This document shows positions 25,839 to 35,796 of a stretch of 40,727 bases of DNA, piece by piece. Each line of letters starts with the position of its first letter. Position 1 is the stretch's first letter. The notes below the pieces were generated by a model. That model was not told where the DNA came from, made no database searches, and worked only from the letters and a program-made list of their open reading frames with translations. Position numbers and translations under genes: made by a program. This DNA is from Methylomonas methanica (GTDB taxonomy: Bacteria; Pseudomonadota; Gammaproteobacteria; Methylococcales; Methylomonadaceae): the NCBI GenBank assembly GCA_001644045.1, contig LUUF01000110.1:1-40727 (forward strand), given 5' to 3'.

Positions 25839-26465
25839 ATGACTGTGAAAACCGACGAATTTTTCCGCAAGGCAGATCAGTTGATTGCCGCCGGCCGCTT
25901 CATCGACAGCAAGGGCTGGGTGCCCGCCACCAGCGGCAATTTCTCAGCCAAACTCAGCGACGGCAATATCGCCATCACCGTGTCCGGCCGGCATAAAGGC
26001 CGCTTACAAGCCGACGACATCATGTTGATCGACAGCAAAGGCAATTCCCTGGACGGTAAGAAACCATCGGCGGAAACGCTGTTGCATACTTCGCTATACC
26101 AACGTTTTCCGGACGTTCAGGCGGTGTTGCATCCGCATTCGATCAACGCCACGTTGACCGCGCGCTTGTTCAAGCATGAGATCGTGCTGAAGGATTATGA
26201 GCTTCTAAAAGCCTTTGCGGGCATTAACACCCATGAAACCCGCATTTCCATCCCTATTTTCGGTAACGATCAGGACATCCCTCGCTTGGCCGACAAGGTG
26301 GAAAATTATCTGGACCGCCACGACCATGCGGTTTACGGCTATATTATCGCCGGTCACGGTTTTTATACTTGGGGCGCATCGGTCGATGATGCCTTGCGCC
26401 ACCTGGAAGCACTGGAATTTTTATTTGATGTTGAAATTCGCCTACATGGAGTAACACGATTATGA
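25839..26465 (+). CDS. mtnB: Methylthioribulose-1-phosphate dehydratase
   Basis: 208 residues from the ATG at 25839; an upstream frame would run through rnpB. Class II aldolase/adducin family: PATSGNFSAKLSDG (substrate-phosphate site), then metal-ligand histidines in VLHPHSINAT and late IAGHGFYTWG. The enzyme dehydrates methylthioribulose 1-phosphate to the 2,3-diketo compound in the methionine salvage pathway, which recycles methylthioadenosine made by SpeE. It overlaps mtnD by 4 bases (ATGA), and mtnD overlaps mtnC likewise. The upstream enzymes (mtnN/mtnP, mtnK, mtnA) are not in the window. Confidence 0.93.
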   Translation: MTVKTDEFFRKADQLIAAGRFIDSKGWVPATSGNFSAKLSDGNIAITVSGRHKGRLQADDIMLIDSKGNSLDGKKPSAETLLHTSLYQRFPDVQAVLHPHSINATLTARLFKHEIVLKDYELLKAFAGINTHETRISIPIFGNDQDIPRLADKVENYLDRHDHAVYGYIIAGHGFYTWGASVDDALRHLEALEFLFDVEIRLHGVTRL

Positions 26466-27019
26466 GCGCATTAACTCTCTACCCCGCCAATCAACCGCAA
26501 CAAGGCAATACCTTCCGGGACTTTGCCGGTATCGCAGAGCAGCTGCAAGGCATTGGCGTAAGGTTCGAACGCTGGCAGGCCGATTGCGAATTTGCGGCGG
26601 CGGACGATGCCGAGACGGTATTAAAGGCTTATCAAAGCTCGATAGACAAACTCAAACAAGAATACGGCTTTCAGTCGGTAGACGTGATCAGCCTGAATGC
26701 CGATCATCCCAATAAAGATGCATTGCGGCAGAAATTTTTAGCCGAGCATACCCACAGCGACTTTGAAGTGCGCTTCTTTGTAGAAGGCAAAGGGCTGTTT
26801 TATCTGCATGTGGGCGACCAGGTTTATGCGGTACTGTGCGAGCAAGGCGATCTGATCAGCGTACCGGCCAACACCACGCACTGGTTCGACATGGGCGAGA
26901 ACCCGGCCTTTAAATGCATACGCCTGTTCACTACCGAAGACGGCTGGGTGGCGGAGTTTACCGGCAATCCGATTGCCGAAAGTTTTCCGACCCTGGATCA
27001 ATACCTAACAGCGCTATGA
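26462..27019 (+). CDS. mtnD: Acireductone dioxygenase
   Basis: 185 residues, standard for bacterial ARD. Cupin metal site: HTHSDFEVRFFVEGKG supplies two His and a Glu, and a further His is in NTTHWFDMG. With Fe2+ the enzyme turns acireductone to the 2-keto precursor of methionine plus formate; with Ni2+ it makes an off-pathway product. The metal used cannot be read here. ATGA overlaps at both ends show tight translational coupling with mtnB and mtnC. Confidence 0.95.
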   Translation: MSALTLYPANQPQQGNTFRDFAGIAEQLQGIGVRFERWQADCEFAAADDAETVLKAYQSSIDKLKQEYGFQSVDVISLNADHPNKDALRQKFLAEHTHSDFEVRFFVEGKGLFYLHVGDQVYAVLCEQGDLISVPANTTHWFDMGENPAFKCIRLFTTEDGWVAEFTGNPIAESFPTLDQYLTAL

Positions 27020-27690
27020 TCAAAGCTATCGTCACCGATATCGAAGGCACGTCGTCGTCGCTGTCGTTTGTGAAAGATGTGCTGTTTCCGTACGCGCGCG
27101 CGCGCCTGCCGGATTTTATTAAAAGCCATCAAGACCACACCGAGGTTCAGCATTTATTGGTCGCAGCCAACCAGTTAGCCGGCGGCAACCTGGATGAGAA
27201 GACACTGATCGCGCAATTTATCCATTGGATCGATACCGATCAAAAAATTACGCCGTTAAAGTCCTTGCAGGGCTTAATCTGGCAGGAAGGCTATTGCAAT
27301 GGCGACTTCACCGGCCATGTCTACGAAGATGCCGTGCGCAACTTAAGACACTGGTTTGACCAAGGTTACAAGCTGTATGTCTATTCCTCCGGCTCGGTAC
27401 AGGCGCAAAAGCTGCTGTTCGGGCACAGCGACTTCGGCGACCTTACCCCACTCTTTTCCGGTTACTTCGATACGCACATTGGCGGCAAGAAGGAAGCTAT
27501 TTCCTACGAGCGCATTGCTGCTGAACTCGGTCTGCCGGCCGAACAAATTCTGTTCTTGTCGGATATAAAGGACGAATTGGACGCTGCCCGTCAGGCCGGC
27601 TTGGCGACCTGCTGGCTGGTGCGCGAGCAGGCGCCAGATGCCGCCGCCGCGCATGTGCAGGTCAGCGATTTTGACGGCATCCATCTGTAA
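27016..27690 (+). CDS. mtnC: Enolase-phosphatase E1
   Basis: 224 residues from the ATG at 27016 that overlaps the mtnD stop (ATGA). HAD superfamily: nucleophile motif VTDIEGTSSSLSFVKDVLFP at the N-terminus, YVYSSGSVQAQKLLFGHSD (motif II Ser, unusual cap form) and FLSDIKDELDAARQAG (motif III/IV). The bifunctional enzyme enolises diketo-methylthiopentyl phosphate and removes the phosphate to give acireductone, the substrate of the gene before it. Stop is 18 bases before the RimK-like gene, so the operon may extend. Confidence 0.95.
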   Translation: MIKAIVTDIEGTSSSLSFVKDVLFPYARARLPDFIKSHQDHTEVQHLLVAANQLAGGNLDEKTLIAQFIHWIDTDQKITPLKSLQGLIWQEGYCNGDFTGHVYEDAVRNLRHWFDQGYKLYVYSSGSVQAQKLLFGHSDFGDLTPLFSGYFDTHIGGKKEAISYERIAAELGLPAEQILFLSDIKDELDAARQAGLATCWLVREQAPDAAAAHVQVSDFDGIHL

Positions 27691-27708
27691 ACGCGGCGCC
27701 ATTAGCCT

Positions 27709-28599
27709 ATGAAGATAGCGATCCTGTCGCGCGACGCGACGCTGTATTCCAGCGTCCGGCTGCTGGAAGCCGCCGCCGCTCGCGGTCATGAGGCCAGGAT
27801 ATTAGATCCGACCCATTGTTATATGAACATCACCTCGATGAAGCCGTCCATTCATTACATGGGCGAAAATCTGGTAGGTTACGATGCGGTAATTCCCCGC
27901 ATCGGCGCGTCGATCACCTTTTACGGCACGGCGGTACTGCGGCAGTTCGAGGTGATGAATACTTTCGTCCTCAATAATTCCGCATCGATCAGCCGCTCTC
28001 GCGACAAACTGGCTTCCAGTCAATTGCTGGCCCGCAAGGGCATCGACTTGCCGATTACCGCCTTTGCCCACAATCCGGACAATATCGAAGATCTAATCGC
28101 CGAAGTCGGTGGCGCGCCGCTGGTGATCAAATTGGTGGAAGGCTCGCAAGGCATAGGCGTCGTACTTGCTGAAACCCATAACGCCGCGCATAGCGTGATT
28201 CAGGCCTTCATGGGCCTAAACGCCAATATCATGGTGCAGGAATTTATTCAGGAAGCCGCCGGTAGCGACATCCGCTGCTTCGTGATCGGCGACAAGGTGG
28301 TCGCGGCGATGAAACGCCAAGGCCGCGAAGGCGAGTTTCGCTCGAATCTGCATCGCGGCGGCACGGCCACGCTAGTCAGGCTCACCCCGCAGGAACGCTC
28401 GGCGGCGGTACGAGCCGCGAAAATCATGGGTCTAAATGTTTGCGGCGTCGATTTGTTGCGCTCCAAACGCGGACCGTTGGTGATGGAGGTCAATTCATCG
28501 CCCGGCCTGGAAGGCATAGAAAAGACCAGCGACAAGGATATTGCCGGCTTGATGATCGAATATATTGAAAAGAATGTCGGGAAAAATAAATCCGGGTAA
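27709..28599 (+). CDS. rimK: RimK-family alpha-L-glutamate ligase
   Basis: 296 residues, matching RimK in length. ATP-grasp enzyme: N-terminal domain [37 protein letters not shown], then [18 protein letters not shown] (ATP binding), and the metal site [18 protein letters not shown]. Known RimK adds glutamate residues to the C-terminus of ribosomal protein S6; relatives act on other peptides, so the target is inferred. It starts 18 bases after mtnC on the same strand. The stop lies inside a hairpin. Confidence 0.9.
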   Translation: MKIAILSRDATLYSSVRLLEAAAARGHEARILDPTHCYMNITSMKPSIHYMGENLVGYDAVIPRIGASITFYGTAVLRQFEVMNTFVLNNSASISRSRDKLASSQLLARKGIDLPITAFAHNPDNIEDLIAEVGGAPLVIKLVEGSQGIGVVLAETHNAAHSVIQAFMGLNANIMVQEFIQEAAGSDIRCFVIGDKVVAAMKRQGREGEFRSNLHRGGTATLVRLTPQERSAAVRAAKIMGLNVCGVDLLRSKRGPLVMEVNSSPGLEGIEKTSDKDIAGLMIEYIEKNVGKNKSG

Positions 28600-28615
28600 T
28601 CGGCAACCCGGATTT
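28583..28615 (-). terminator. Intrinsic terminator for exbD (also hairpin at the end of rimK)
   Basis: AAATCCGGGT and ACCCGGATTT (28588-28597 and 28606-28615) form a perfect 10-bp stem with an 8-base loop. Read on the minus strand the hairpin is followed by TTTATTTTT, a good termination tract for exbD, whose stop is about 66 bases upstream. On plus it overlaps the rimK stop without a T-run. Confidence 0.65.
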
Positions 28616-28681
28616 AAGAAATTGCATAATTAAAAGCGGTCGAGGGTGGATCGCTGGTTAGGCAATCGGCACCCAGTTTGT

Positions 28682-29092
28682 CTATTTTTCCAGCGAAACA
28701 AATGCCAGTTTGGAGATGCCGGCATGCTGCACGGTGGCCATCACTTCCGCAACCTTGCCGTAATTCACGCCTTGATCGGCATAAATGTGAACGATTAGCT
28801 CGGGGTTGCCGGCCAATTCATTTCTTAATGTGGAATCCAACGCCGCCAAATCGGCAACGACGTTTTTATTCAGCGTCACGCCACCTTGCGCATCGATACC
28901 CAACTGCATCGGCTGTTTTTCCAAATCCGGCGTAGTGGAGGCCGTTTTCGGCAAAGCCACGTTGACCGATTGGGTCAACAACGGTGCGGTGACCAACAAG
29001 ATAATCACCAACACCAACATCACATCCACCAGCGGCGTAACATTAATTTCGCTAACCGGCCCGTCGTCGTCTGAGTTCGTTTTAAATCCCAT
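28682..29092 (-). CDS. exbD: Biopolymer transport protein ExbD
   Basis: 136 residues. A short cytoplasmic part (NSDDDGPVSEINVTPLVDV) leads to one membrane helix, VDVMLVLVIILLVTAPLL, whose conserved Asp is needed for proton-driven energising. A periplasmic domain follows, including LGIDAQGGVTLNKN and IHIYADQGVNYGKVAEVMA. With ExbB it forms the proton channel that powers TonB. It starts 4 bases after the exbB stop, so the operon is tonB-exbB-exbD. Confidence 0.94.
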   Translation of the reverse strand: MGFKTNSDDDGPVSEINVTPLVDVMLVLVIILLVTAPLLTQSVNVALPKTASTTPDLEKQPMQLGIDAQGGVTLNKNVVADLAALDSTLRNELAGNPELIVHIYADQGVNYGKVAEVMATVQHAGISKLAFVSLEK

Positions 29093-29096
29093 GTAA

Positions 29097-29780
29097 TTAA
29101 TCCTTGTTTTTACTGGTATTAGTGTTTGAGTCGCCGAAGGCGATGTGGAGAAAACCCTCGACGAAATTTTCCAGCGAAGCTCGATGGTGCTTGGCGCGAC
29201 GCTGGAAGAAATTATAGGCCAACACTGCCGGTACGGCTACGGCGATACCGATAGCGGTAGCAATTAATGCATCGCCGATCGGCCCGGCAACCACGTCCAA
29301 ACTGGCCGAACCGCTGGCGCTGATGTCGTGCATGGCATGCATAATGCCAAGTACGGTACCGAACAGGCCGACGAATGGCGCCGTGCTGCCGATACTGGCC
29401 AGCATCGTCAAGCCGCTTTCCATCCGGCGTTGCTCGTCCTGAGTCTGTTTACGTAGGGTTTGTTCCAGTAAATCTTGCGGGGAGCCGCGAAACTTCAGGC
29501 TGGTGCAGGTTTCCGGATGAGTCATTTCCGCCAGCCAGGCAAAGCCGCAGGCTGCGACGCGGGCTTTGGGGCCGCGCGCGGTTTCGGCGGGCAGTTGTTC
29601 GGCGGCTTTTAAATCGGTAGCGTCCCAAAAAGCGGTGTTGTACTGTTTGTTGTAATAATTATTCTTGGCAAACTGCCATATTTTGAAAAAAATCAAAGTC
29701 CACGTTATCAACGAAAACGCCAGCAGTGTGTAAAGGGTGGCGTCGATAACGACTTCCGGGGCTATATGGTAGGGCATCAA
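29097..29780 (-). CDS. exbB: Biopolymer transport protein ExbB (MotA/TolQ/ExbB family)
   Basis: 227 residues with three membrane helices: near residues 13-32 ([20 protein letters not shown]), 130-150 and 165-190. The conserved region [26 protein letters not shown] and [23 protein letters not shown] are diagnostic. It is the pentameric inner-membrane channel body for the TonB energising complex. It begins 12 bases after tonB. A TolQ role is excluded by the adjacent TonB with its C-terminal domain and the absence of tolA/tolB. Confidence 0.94.
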   Translation of the reverse strand: MMPYHIAPEVVIDATLYTLLAFSLITWTLIFFKIWQFAKNNYYNKQYNTAFWDATDLKAAEQLPAETARGPKARVAACGFAWLAEMTHPETCTSLKFRGSPQDLLEQTLRKQTQDEQRRMESGLTMLASIGSTAPFVGLFGTVLGIMHAMHDISASGSASLDVVAGPIGDALIATAIGIAVAVPAVLAYNFFQRRAKHHRASLENFVEGFLHIAFGDSNTNTSKNKD

Positions 29781-29792
29781 TCTCTCCGATTT

Positions 29793-30584
29793 TTATTCAC
29801 GCAAAGTAAAAATTATTGGCACAATCACCGAACTGGCCACCGGCGATTCGCCGCGTTTGGCCGGAATAAATTTCCATTTTTTCACGGCTTCCACCGCCGA
29901 TTCGTCAAGCATTTCGTGGCCGCTGCTATGCTCGACTGCTACCGAATCGCTCAAGCCTTCCGCCGATACCTGCACCCGTAACATCACCTTGCCTTGCCAA
30001 CCTCGGCTTTTGGCAATCATCGGATATTCCGGCTTGGGGTTGTGGGCGTAGTTGGCCCGAAAATTAGCTTCGGTAAACTGCTCAGCATTGGTTGCGGTAG
30101 TGCTGGTCGTCGTAGTCGTCACCGGCGTACTGGTCGCAGTATTGGTGACCGGTGTCGGGGTCGGCTCGGAAACAGGTTCCACCGGCGCATATTCCGGCGC
30201 TTTTTGCACGATGGGTGGCGCTTTTTTGGGAACCGGCTTTGGCTGCGGTTTTTTCGGCGGCGGCTTTTTTTCGGGCGGCGGCGGCGCGGGAGGTGGCGGA
30301 GCCACGCTGGGCTTTGGCGCGGATATGGCAATCATCGATACTTCCATCATCAAGGGCTGCGCCGGCGTGACTTTTTCCTCGGGTTTCAATAACTGCAGCA
30401 AGCCCCAAACATGCAGCAAGAACACCAGTACGGTCAACAGCATCAACATGGTTGAGGGCCGCTCGTCTCCTAATAGCGTCCGCCAAAATGAACCGCGACC
30501 GCCTGCTGCTGCCGGCAGGTAACCGCCGAATGACGCTAACTCATTATTTTGCAAAGCATCCTCGTGGTTTTTAAATAAATACAT
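29793..30584 (-). CDS. tonB: TonB-like energy transducer
   Basis: 263 residues from the ATG at 30584. An unusual 45-residue cytoplasmic part (YLFKNHEDALQNNELASFGG) precedes one helix (TMLMLLTVLVFLLHVWGLLQ). A Pro/Lys-rich periplasmic spacer follows at about 80-150 (APPPPAPPPPEKKPPPKKP), then a Thr-rich stretch (TSTPVTTTTTSTTATN) and the C-terminal TonB domain from about 180 (YPMIAKSRGWQGKVMLRVQV, VKKWKFIPAKRG). It spans the periplasm to drive outer-membrane receptors using the ExbBD proton flow. The N-terminal extension before the helix is longer than in classic TonB. A start at 30683 would add 33 residues of low quality. Confidence 0.92.
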   Translation of the reverse strand: MYLFKNHEDALQNNELASFGGYLPAAAGGRGSFWRTLLGDERPSTMLMLLTVLVFLLHVWGLLQLLKPEEKVTPAQPLMMEVSMIAISAPKPSVAPPPPAPPPPEKKPPPKKPQPKPVPKKAPPIVQKAPEYAPVEPVSEPTPTPVTNTATSTPVTTTTTSTTATNAEQFTEANFRANYAHNPKPEYPMIAKSRGWQGKVMLRVQVSAEGLSDSVAVEHSSGHEMLDESAVEAVKKWKFIPAKRGESPVASSVIVPIIFTLRE

Positions 30585-30809
30585 ATAAACTGTTGAACAC
30601 AAAATTAAGCGCGATTCGAATTTAGCCGGGCATTGTAAATTAATACGTCCTAGCGCGACAGCCGTCCTTACGGGAAACGACACTGGTTAATCATTCTTAA
30701 CTAAGACGTTTCAGCCGTTAAAATCCCCACTGGCCGACGACGATTTCGGGCTAAATTACAATCTATGTCATAATTTCCCTTCCCGTCTTGTATCTCCGAT
30801 TTATTCCAT
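30585..30809. promoter_or_regulatory. Divergent tonB/kup control region
   Basis: 225 bases between the divergent starts. A CATAAT -10-like hexamer at 30769-30774 lies about 35 bases before the kup ATG; no clear -35 is present at 17 bases. I do not see a Fur box or a riboswitch fold. No gene is supported here. Confidence 0.3.
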
Positions 30810-32696
30810 ATGTCCGTAAAACAATCCGACCATTCCCAGGGACAAGTCAACACACTGGCTTTAAGTGCGATAGGCGTGGTATTTGGGGACATTGGCACCA
30901 GCCCACTGTACGCGGTAAAAGAAGTTTTTCACGGCGGTTTACCGACCGACGCCACCCATGTGCTAGGGGTACTTTCCCTGATCTTTTGGGCCATCACATT
31001 GGTGGTAACCACCAAATACGCGATTTTTATCATGCGCGCCGACAACAAGGGCGAAGGCGGCATCATGGCCTTGATGGCCTTGGCGCTGCATGGTTCCAAG
31101 GACAATCCGGAACGTAAGGCATTTATCGTCACCATCGGTCTGCTTGGCGCATCGCTGTTTTACGGCGACAGCATGATTACGCCGGCCATTTCGGTGCTCA
31201 GCGCCGTGGAAGGCTTGCAAATTGTGGCGCCGCGTCTTGAGCACTACGTATTGCCGATTACCATCGTCGTGCTCAGCGCGTTGTTCATTATCCAGACCAA
31301 AGGCACCGGTAAAGTCGGCAGAATGTTCGCGCCCATCATGTGCTTCTGGTTTGCCACGCTGGGTCTTCTGGGAGCCGTCAATATCGTTCAGCATCCGGAC
31401 GTATTGATGGCCGTCAATCCCTATTATGCGGTCAGCTTACTATTCGAATTGGGTTGGAAAGGCTTTTTGATCATGGGCGCGGTAGTGCTGGCGATAACCG
31501 GCGCGGAAGCGTTATATGCAGATATGGGCCATTTCGGCTTGAAACCGATTCGGCTGGCCTGGTTTGGTTTCGTATTTCCGGCCTTATTGCTGAATTACTT
31601 TGGTCAAGGCGCGCTACTAATCGGCAACCCGCACGCCATCGAGAACCCGTTTTATCTGATGGCCCCTAATTGGGCGCTATATCCGATGCTGATTTTATCG
31701 ACCTTGGCCACGGTCATTGCCTCGCAAGCCGTCATTTCCGGAGCTTTTTCGGTAACCCGGCAAGCCATCCAGCTCGGCTATTGTCCAAGGATGAATATCC
31801 GCCACACTTCCGGCGACGAAATGGGCCAAGTCTATTTGCCTGCCGTCAATTGGCTGCTGATGGTCTCGGTGTTTATTTTAGTTTTGAGTTTCAGATCTTC
31901 GTCCGCATTGGCATCGGCTTACGGCATTGCGGTGACCGGCACGATGATCGTCGATACCATCCTGGCGTTTATCGTGATCCAGGCGCTATGGCAATGGAAC
32001 AAACCCACCAGCATTACGTTTCTGTCGACATTTTTGATTATCGACCTGCTGTTCCTGTCTTCCAACAGCCTGAAAATTCCGCATGGCGGCTGGCTGCCGC
32101 TGGTGGTGGGTACGGTGTTGTTTTTGATTATGACCACCTGGATCAGAGGTAAGGAACTATTAGCCAGGTATCTGGAAGAAAGAAGGGTGCTGTTTGAAGA
32201 GCTGGACGAACGCTTGAAGGACCGGCCTCTGGTTACCGTGCCCGGCACCGCCATTTATATGGCCCGCAGCGTCCACGGCGTACCGCAGGCGCTGCTGCAT
32301 AACCTGGAGCATAACCATGTGATGCACGAAAAACTCATCGTGTTGACCATCGTGACTCGCGAAGAACCTTATGTCGACGAAGCGCATCGGGTGAAAATCC
32401 GCATGTTCGGCGATAGCGGCAATTTTTACCGGGTGAAACTGTATTTCGGTTTCCAGGAGGAACAGGACGTGCGCCGCGCCCTGCAACTTTGCTGTCATGA
32501 AGGTTTGGATATCGATCAAAAAACCGTATCGTTTTTCATCGGTAGCGAAAAGCTCTCGTTCCGCCGCAAAAGCCCGATGCCGAAATGGCGGCGTTCCTTG
32601 TTCAGCTTTTTAACGCATAACTCCAGCAGTGCGATCGAGTATTTTAAAATCCCCGTCGAACGCGTGATCGAGCTGGGGATTCGTATCGAATTGTAG
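30810..32696 (+). CDS. kup: Kup-type low-affinity potassium uptake protein
   Basis: 628 residues, the normal Kup length, with about 12 membrane helices followed by a 180-residue cytoplasmic domain. The opening LALSAIGVVFGDIGTSPLYA is the family signature, and GDSMITPAISVLSAVEGL (residues about 115-132) follows. The protein imports K+ with H+ at the inner membrane. It is a monocistronic-looking gene. Its presence alongside the KdpDE-like regulators without kdpFABC suggests K+ uptake here does not use the Kdp ATPase, though kdp genes could lie elsewhere. Confidence 0.96.
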   Translation: MSVKQSDHSQGQVNTLALSAIGVVFGDIGTSPLYAVKEVFHGGLPTDATHVLGVLSLIFWAITLVVTTKYAIFIMRADNKGEGGIMALMALALHGSKDNPERKAFIVTIGLLGASLFYGDSMITPAISVLSAVEGLQIVAPRLEHYVLPITIVVLSALFIIQTKGTGKVGRMFAPIMCFWFATLGLLGAVNIVQHPDVLMAVNPYYAVSLLFELGWKGFLIMGAVVLAITGAEALYADMGHFGLKPIRLAWFGFVFPALLLNYFGQGALLIGNPHAIENPFYLMAPNWALYPMLILSTLATVIASQAVISGAFSVTRQAIQLGYCPRMNIRHTSGDEMGQVYLPAVNWLLMVSVFILVLSFRSSSALASAYGIAVTGTMIVDTILAFIVIQALWQWNKPTSITFLSTFLIIDLLFLSSNSLKIPHGGWLPLVVGTVLFLIMTTWIRGKELLARYLEERRVLFEELDERLKDRPLVTVPGTAIYMARSVHGVPQALLHNLEHNHVMHEKLIVLTIVTREEPYVDEAHRVKIRMFGDSGNFYRVKLYFGFQEEQDVRRALQLCCHEGLDIDQKTVSFFIGSEKLSFRRKSPMPKWRRSLFSFLTHNSSSAIEYFKIPVERVIELGIRIEL

Positions 32697-32722
32697 ACAA
32701 TTGACTAATTGTCGTGGCGACC

Positions 32723-33172
32723 TTACTCGCCGCGTCTGCCGAAACGGCCGCCCCAGCCTCCGCGCTGTTGATGGTCACCGTCGTTATCCCTACGACCGAA
32801 ACCGCGTTCTTGCCGCTCCGGCATGGATTGCTCGTGATGAGGCATTTGCTCGGCATGCCGCTCGTGGCCAAACTCCCGACGCCCAAAATCCCGTCCTTGC
32901 CAACCGCCATGTCCACCGTCGTGATGTTCGAAGTGCGGCACGGGCGCGCTCCAACCATGATGTTCGTCATGATGATGCTCAGGACGATAACTCGGCTGCA
33001 CATAATACCGGCCATACGTGATGCTGGTACCCGGGCTGGAATAGCTGCGGCCATAGCCTTGGTAATAATAGCCGCTGCCATAACCTACATAGTCACGCTG
33101 ATAATAGCCGGTCGCGCAACCCGACAGGGTTAACGCGGCGATGGTAAGGATGGCGACTTGTATGGTTTTCAT
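32723..33172 (-). CDS. His/Gly/Tyr/Arg-rich lipoprotein
   Basis: 149 residues. Signal sequence MKTIQVAILTIAALTLSGC with lipobox LSGC (Cys19). The mature part is low complexity: Gly/Tyr-rich at first (YVGYGSGYYYQGYGRSYSS), then clusters of His (PEHHHDEHHGW, HFEHHDGGHGGW) and Arg/Gly near the end (GRRDNDGDHQQRGGWGGRFG). His clusters suggest metal binding at the cell surface or periplasm, but that is inference from composition. It is convergent with kup and its stop lies 26 bases past the kup stop. Confidence 0.7.
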   Translation of the reverse strand: MKTIQVAILTIAALTLSGCATGYYQRDYVGYGSGYYYQGYGRSYSSPGTSITYGRYYVQPSYRPEHHHDEHHGWSAPVPHFEHHDGGHGGWQGRDFGRREFGHERHAEQMPHHEQSMPERQERGFGRRDNDGDHQQRGGWGGRFGRRGE

Positions 33173-33251
33173 GACTGCCTCTTGGCTGGTTGGCCCTCTA
33201 ATATGAAGTTGGGCTTAGCATATCCGAGACAGGCTTAATCGATGCTTAACC

Positions 33252-34121
33252 TTAGCCGGCGACCAGAAAATGTTCCGGCTCGGTAACCACCGGATTGCTC
33301 AACGTGCCGATACCTTCGATTTCAATCCGAACCGTCTGTCCCGGTTTCAGATAACCGCGTGGCTTCATCTTCACACCCACGCCCGCCGGTGTGCCGGTAC
33401 TGATCACGTCGCCCGGTTCCAAGGTCATCACTTGCGTCAGATAGGCAATCAACTCGTAACAATCAAAAAGCATCTCGCTGGTATTGCCGTTTTGCCGCAA
33501 CTCTTCGTTCACCCAGGTTTTCAGGCTCAGATTGTGCGGATCGGCGATTTCGTCGGCGGTGACCAGCCACGGCCCCAGCGGGCCATGAGTATCGAAGGAT
33601 TTGCCCAGCGTCCAGGTCGGCGTGCGCTGTTGCCAGTCGCGCACCGTCACATCGTTGCAAATCGTGTATCCGGCGATCACTTCATGCGCCTGTTCGACCG
33701 GCACATGTTTACAGCGCTTCCCAATCACGAATGCCAACTCGCCTTCGTAATCGACTTTATCGGACACAGGCGGCACATGAATCGGGTTGCCGCCGGCGAT
33801 GACGCAAGTGCTTTGCTTGGTGAAAAAGGTCGGGTATTCCGGTTTTTCCATGCCCGTTTCACCGATGTGATCGGCGTAATTCAAACCAACGCCCAACAAC
33901 TTGCCGGGACGCGGAATGGGAGCCAGCAAACGGACATCGGCCAGTGGAATGCGCGGAGCGCCTGAGTCTATCAAGCCTTGCAAGGTTTGTTTTGCCTGAT
34001 CGCCAGCCGCCAGAAAAGCTATCATCTCGTTCGGCAATCCGCCGCTACTCGCCACAATGCCGTCGTCAAGCACCGCACCGATGCCGGTTTGGTTTTTATA
34101 GATAAATGTCGCCAGTTTCAT
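33252..34121 (-). CDS. Fumarylacetoacetate hydrolase-family protein
   Basis: 289 residues from the ATG at 34121, matching family length. The core is typical: [28 protein letters not shown], the metal ligands in [29 protein letters not shown], and [18 protein letters not shown] near the end. Family members hydrolyse or decarboxylate acylpyruvates or 2-hydroxy-hepta-dienoates, or act as oxaloacetate decarboxylase-like enzymes; the substrate cannot be named. It is divergent from trpE across 190 bases. A longer frame to 34301 would add 60 residues of poor composition. Confidence 0.9.
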   Translation of the reverse strand: MKLATFIYKNQTGIGAVLDDGIVASSGGLPNEMIAFLAAGDQAKQTLQGLIDSGAPRIPLADVRLLAPIPRPGKLLGVGLNYADHIGETGMEKPEYPTFFTKQSTCVIAGGNPIHVPPVSDKVDYEGELAFVIGKRCKHVPVEQAHEVIAGYTICNDVTVRDWQQRTPTWTLGKSFDTHGPLGPWLVTADEIADPHNLSLKTWVNEELRQNGNTSEMLFDCYELIAYLTQVMTLEPGDVISTGTPAGVGVKMKPRGYLKPGQTVRIEIEGIGTLSNPVVTEPEHFLVAG

Positions 34122-34311
34122 ACCGATGTCACTCGATTTCAGAAAAAACCGGCATTGTATCCCAGAGCCAAGCGCGACAGTCAGACAACACGCCGCTTGC
34201 ACGCCGCCGTTGTTTCCGCCCGCGCATAGTTTTAAGCCGCGCGGGTCGCTGCTGGGCGCGTTGTGCGTTACAATCGCGAGTCGCACAACCGGTTGCTTCA
34301 AGAGAATAACA

Positions 34312-35796
34312 ATGACACCCGCCGAATTTACCGCATACGCCCAACAAGGCTACAACCGCATCCCGATCTGCCGCGAAGTGTTGGCCGATCTGGACACGCC
34401 GCTCAGCGCATATCTAAAGCTGGCCGACGGCCCTTATTCCTATTTGTTCGAATCCGTGCATGGCGGCGAGCAGTGGGGACGGTATTCGATCATCGGCTTG
34501 CCTTGCAAAACTCGGATCAAAATCAGCGGTCACAGCATTACGGTCGAAAAAGACGGCCTGGACACCCAGACGTTTGAACATCAGCAGCCGCTGGAATGGA
34601 TAGAAGAATTTCGGCAGAACTACAATGTGCCGGACGTACCGGGTTTACCACGTTTCAACGGCGGCCTGGTCGGTTATTTCGGTTACGAAACCATCGGCTA
34701 TATCGAACCGCGCCTGCAGCCCAGCGGCAAACCAGACCCTATCGGCACGCCGGACATTTTGTTGATGGTGTCGCAAGACTTACTGGTGTTCGACAACCTG
34801 TCCGGCAAGATGCTGTTGCTGACCCACGCCGAACCGTCGCAAGCCAATGCCTACGAAAACGCAAAAGCCAGACTCGACGAATTGGTGGTGAAATTGCGTG
34901 AACTGCAAGCCAACCCGCAAGCGCATCCGGCCGTTAAACACGTGCACGAGAATGATTTTGTCTCCGGTTTTACCCAACAAGGCTACGAAGATGCGGTGTT
35001 AAAAGCCAAGCAATACATCACCGACGGCGATTGCATGCAGGTGGTATTGTCGCAGCGCATGTCGATTCCGTTCAGCGCGTCGCCGCTGGATTTGTATCGT
35101 GCCTTGCGCTGCCTGAATCCGTCGCCGTATATGTTTTATTTGAACCTGGCCGATTTTCATATCGTCGGTTCCTCGCCGGAAATTTTGGTGCGCTTGGAAG
35201 ACAACGAAATCACCGTCCGCCCGATTGCCGGCACCCGCCGCCGTGGCGAAACCCACGAACAGGATTTGGAGTTGGAAAAAGAGCTTTTGGCCGATCCGAA
35301 AGAGATTGCCGAGCATTTGATGTTGATCGACCTGGGCCGCAACGACACCGGCCGCGTCGCCAAGATTGGCAGCGTCAAACTCACCGACAAAATGATCGTC
35401 GAACGCTATTCGCACGTGATGCACATCGTTTCCAACGTCACCGGCGAATTGCAGGACGGCAAAAACGCGTTTGATGTATTGGCGGCCACCTTCCCGGCCG
35501 GCACCGTCAGCGGCGCACCGAAAATTCGGGCCATGGAAATCATCGACGAACTGGAACCGGTCAAGCGCGGCATTTATTCCGGCGCGGTGGGATACATCTC
35601 CTGGTCCGGCAATTTGGATACCGCCATCGCCATCCGCACGGCGGTGATTAAAGACCAAACTTTACACATTCAAGCCGGCGCCGGCATCGTTTACGATTCC
35701 GTGCCGCGCAACGAATGGGATGAAACAATGAACAAAGGCCGCGCGGTGTTCCGCGCTGTCAGCATGGCCGAAGCCGGCCTCGGAGGCAAAGCATGA
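34312..35796 (+). CDS. trpE: Anthranilate synthase component I
   Basis: 494 residues. Chorismate-binding enzyme that makes anthranilate with ammonia from TrpG, the first step of tryptophan synthesis. Visible: N-terminal domain with [19 protein letters not shown] (the LLES-type tryptophan feedback site, here YLFESV) and [16 protein letters not shown]. The C-terminal catalytic part has [59 protein letters not shown] and [17 protein letters not shown], ending [20 protein letters not shown]. The ATG at 34312 has AAGAGA upstream; an in-frame extension to 34126 lacks family residues. trpG overlaps by 4 bases. Confidence 0.96.
   Translation: MTPAEFTAYAQQGYNRIPICREVLADLDTPLSAYLKLADGPYSYLFESVHGGEQWGRYSIIGLPCKTRIKISGHSITVEKDGLDTQTFEHQQPLEWIEEFRQNYNVPDVPGLPRFNGGLVGYFGYETIGYIEPRLQPSGKPDPIGTPDILLMVSQDLLVFDNLSGKMLLLTHAEPSQANAYENAKARLDELVVKLRELQANPQAHPAVKHVHENDFVSGFTQQGYEDAVLKAKQYITDGDCMQVVLSQRMSIPFSASPLDLYRALRCLNPSPYMFYLNLADFHIVGSSPEILVRLEDNEITVRPIAGTRRRGETHEQDLELEKELLADPKEIAEHLMLIDLGRNDTGRVAKIGSVKLTDKMIVERYSHVMHIVSNVTGELQDGKNAFDVLAATFPAGTVSGAPKIRAMEIIDELEPVKRGIYSGAVGYISWSGNLDTAIAIRTAVIKDQTLHIQAGAGIVYDSVPRNEWDETMNKGRAVFRAVSMAEAGLGGKA

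Noticed and set aside
30052-30522. Gly-rich frame opposite tonB
   Set aside because: The repeats reflect the Pro/Lys spacer of TonB on the other strand.
34122-34311. trp attenuator before trpE
   Set aside because: No leader peptide with tandem Trp codons and no competing hairpins with a T-run are visible in the gap between the divergent genes.
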